Shown one piece after another: positions 62,712 to 64,000 of a stretch of DNA of 64,000 nucleotides. Source of the DNA: CBDDGJ01 sp965199285. GTDB taxonomy: Bacteria; Pseudomonadota; Alphaproteobacteria; RS24. The translations under genes and the position numbers were made by a program. The DNA lies in assembly GCA_965199285.1 (NCBI GenBank), contig OZ240687.1, forward strand, positions 1,612,001 through 1,676,000, written 5' to 3'. The notes beneath the pieces are model-generated. The model made no database searches. It was not told where the DNA came from and saw nothing but the letters and a program-made list of their open reading frames with translations. How positions within the stretch are numbered: position 1 is the first letter of the stretch; each line of letters opens with the position of its first letter.

Positions 62712-62777
62712 GAGACTTTACTTAAAACGAATTTGAAGTATAGGCATAAGTTGCAACAAATAAACCCGGAGAAAACT

Positions 62778-64000
62778 ATGTCTTTATATCATATTAAAAA
62801 AGCCTATTATTTTAGTCTGTCCACCCTCTTTATGGTGGCTTTATTAATGTCGACTAAGGTTCACGCGGAGCCTATGCAAGATTCCAATAATTATGTCTTT
62901 GCGATTGATTCTGGCACATTTTCAAAATTGCCATCTCCCCGGTCGTTGGTAAATTATTATCAAAATTGGGAAACATTAGGGGTGATCAGTCATGATCTGC
63001 TTGAAAAACACGTTTATAAGACAGTCGGCCGTGGTAATGGTAAGTGGATCAAAATACGCCGCGGTATCCAAGCTGTCTTTATGCCACTTGTTATCAAGGA
63101 AGAAATTATTAACCCTACAGCCTATTTCAATACCACAGGCTGGGAAGTGACGCATGAATATGCGCACCGTTCGCGCGGCGCGCTTGTTGGTATAGATTAT
63201 GGTTTTAATCCGGATTATCAACCGCTCGGTGACAACCCCTATTCGCTTGGTTTGCATTTGTTGACCACCAATAATGAAACGGGTGCAGAAATATGGCGCA
63301 ATCCACGCGGGGAATATTTGCATCCGCGTCCTTCTTTCTTACCCATACGAGACCCGGAGGTAATGGAAACCAGAGCCGGTGTTAGTTTTCAACCTAGCGA
63401 TGAGATTAGCTTTATTGGGGTGGCAGCCGGTATTAATCAGCAAGTGAACCTCGCCCGCGCGCAAGCGAAAAGAAGTAGCTTTAATGATTCTATGGATATA
63501 GCGAATTTCTATTCTTATTATATTAATGCTGCCTCTTATTTCGCTTATGATGATGATTTGCTTAGCTTCATCTTTGGCGATAGTTCTGATGCCAGCGCCA
63601 GCACTGCTAACAGACCTCTAAATGAAGGTGATAGGGCGCAAATGATTTCGCGTTGGAAAGCCTTGGGGCGTAGTTATGATGATGCCGAACTTGCGCAAAA
63701 TCAACTCTTATCAACCGCGCTTTCTGGCACGACAATCGCCTATGCGTTGGGGCTTATTGATTATGTTAACACGGGTAATCGCTATTTCAAACCGATACGG
63801 TTTTATGGCTTCCGGCTGCCAGATTTTTATAATTATTATACAACCAATGGCCCAACACTTATGGTAACAACCGATTATCGGCTAGGCACAGATAAGATCA
63901 TCAGTTTTGCCTATGAAACCGTTACCGATGGCAAATCTGCGGATGAGCTTACATTAGGATATGATCAAAAATTTGTGATGCAGGGCGATTATTTCAGATC
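62778..64000 (+). CDS. exported protein of unknown function, truncated by the window end
   Basis: The reading frame is open from ATG 62778 to the last base (407 codons) with GGAG upstream. A signal peptide (MSLYHIKKAYYFSLSTLFMV, cleavage near VHA) is followed by a mature part rich in Tyr, Asn, Asp and Ser with strand-like patterns (RRGIQAVFMPLVIKEEIINP, FYSYYINAASYFAYDDD). I recognise no family. It is 66 bases downstream of the phytase gene in the same direction and may belong to the same uptake system. The C-terminus is not visible, so an outer-membrane barrel cannot be checked. Confidence 0.6.
   Translation, partial: MSLYHIKKAYYFSLSTLFMVALLMSTKVHAEPMQDSNNYVFAIDSGTFSKLPSPRSLVNYYQNWETLGVISHDLLEKHVYKTVGRGNGKWIKIRRGIQAVFMPLVIKEEIINPTAYFNTTGWEVTHEYAHRSRGALVGIDYGFNPDYQPLGDNPYSLGLHLLTTNNETGAEIWRNPRGEYLHPRPSFLPIRDPEVMETRAGVSFQPSDEISFIGVAAGINQQVNLARAQAKRSSFNDSMDIANFYSYYINAASYFAYDDDLLSFIFGDSSDASASTANRPLNEGDRAQMISRWKALGRSYDDAELAQNQLLSTALSGTTIAYALGLIDYVNTGNRYFKPIRFYGFRLPDFYNYYTTNGPTLMVTTDYRLGTDKIISFAYETVTDGKSADELTLGYDQKFVMQGDYFR

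Overview
The window reads as a chromosomal segment of an alphaproteobacterium. The evidence is the gene content and order: rpmH-rnpA-yidC-engB-argB followed by a 5'-nucleotidase and dapD-dapE; bolA, a DnaJ-like gene and cobS-cobT side by side; the aapJQMP transporter; a paired M16 peptidase set behind lspA; and several families typical of this class (DUF1036, DUF1178, DUF1489, DUF3035). Moderate base composition, very short intergenic gaps and many 4-base ATGA overlaps suggest a streamlined, possibly marine lineage such as SAR116, but that placement is only an inference.

Layout. 1-9.2 kb: end of a SCO1-like gene, ribF, ileS, lspA, a lipoprotein, two M16 peptidases (one active-site intact, one degenerate), a rhomboid protease and a membrane protein with a SHOCT-like tail. 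9.2-14.5 kb: a cystathionine beta-lyase facing the aapJQMP amino-acid ABC transporter. 14.5-16.9 kb: an unrecognised accessory block, a Phe/Gly-rich protein followed by two tandem copies of a 215-residue membrane protein. 17-28.3 kb: GNAT, CysK-like enzyme, mgtE, kelch protein, a frameshifted enoyl-CoA hydratase, aldehyde dehydrogenase, ferredoxin-NADP reductase, chorismate mutase, methyltransferase, comF, nitrilase. 28.4-36.1 kb: the rpmH to dapE housekeeping run. 36.1-40 kb (minus strand): accA, xerD, a large exported protein and a tiny membrane ORF. 40.1-47.7 kb: aroK-aroB-corC-like, bolA, dnaJ-like, cobS-cobT. 47.7-52.7 kb: secreted nuclease, CoA-transferase, GST, HxlR regulator, dioxygenase and a possible CheD-like deamidase. 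52.7-57.9 kb (minus strand): a full arginine-to-spermidine operon using the carboxyspermidine route. 58-64 kb: thioesterase, a TonB-dependent receptor with a lipoprotein phytase, and an exported protein running off the end.

The most unusual content is noncoding. The two long gene-free stretches (43062-43788 and 48216-48761) hold copies of one family of structured element. Between the copies the helix sequences change on both strands together while loops and linkers stay the same; this includes an 11-bp long-range helix and three different stems that all carry the same GACT loop. That pattern is what a structured RNA leaves behind. I do not recognise the family. Further points of interest are the tandem duplication at 14.5-15.95 kb, which carried its own ribosome-binding site along as a fragment of the upstream gene, and the stand-alone protein at 52.2 kb whose Ser/Cys/His spacing matches the CheD deamidase triad.
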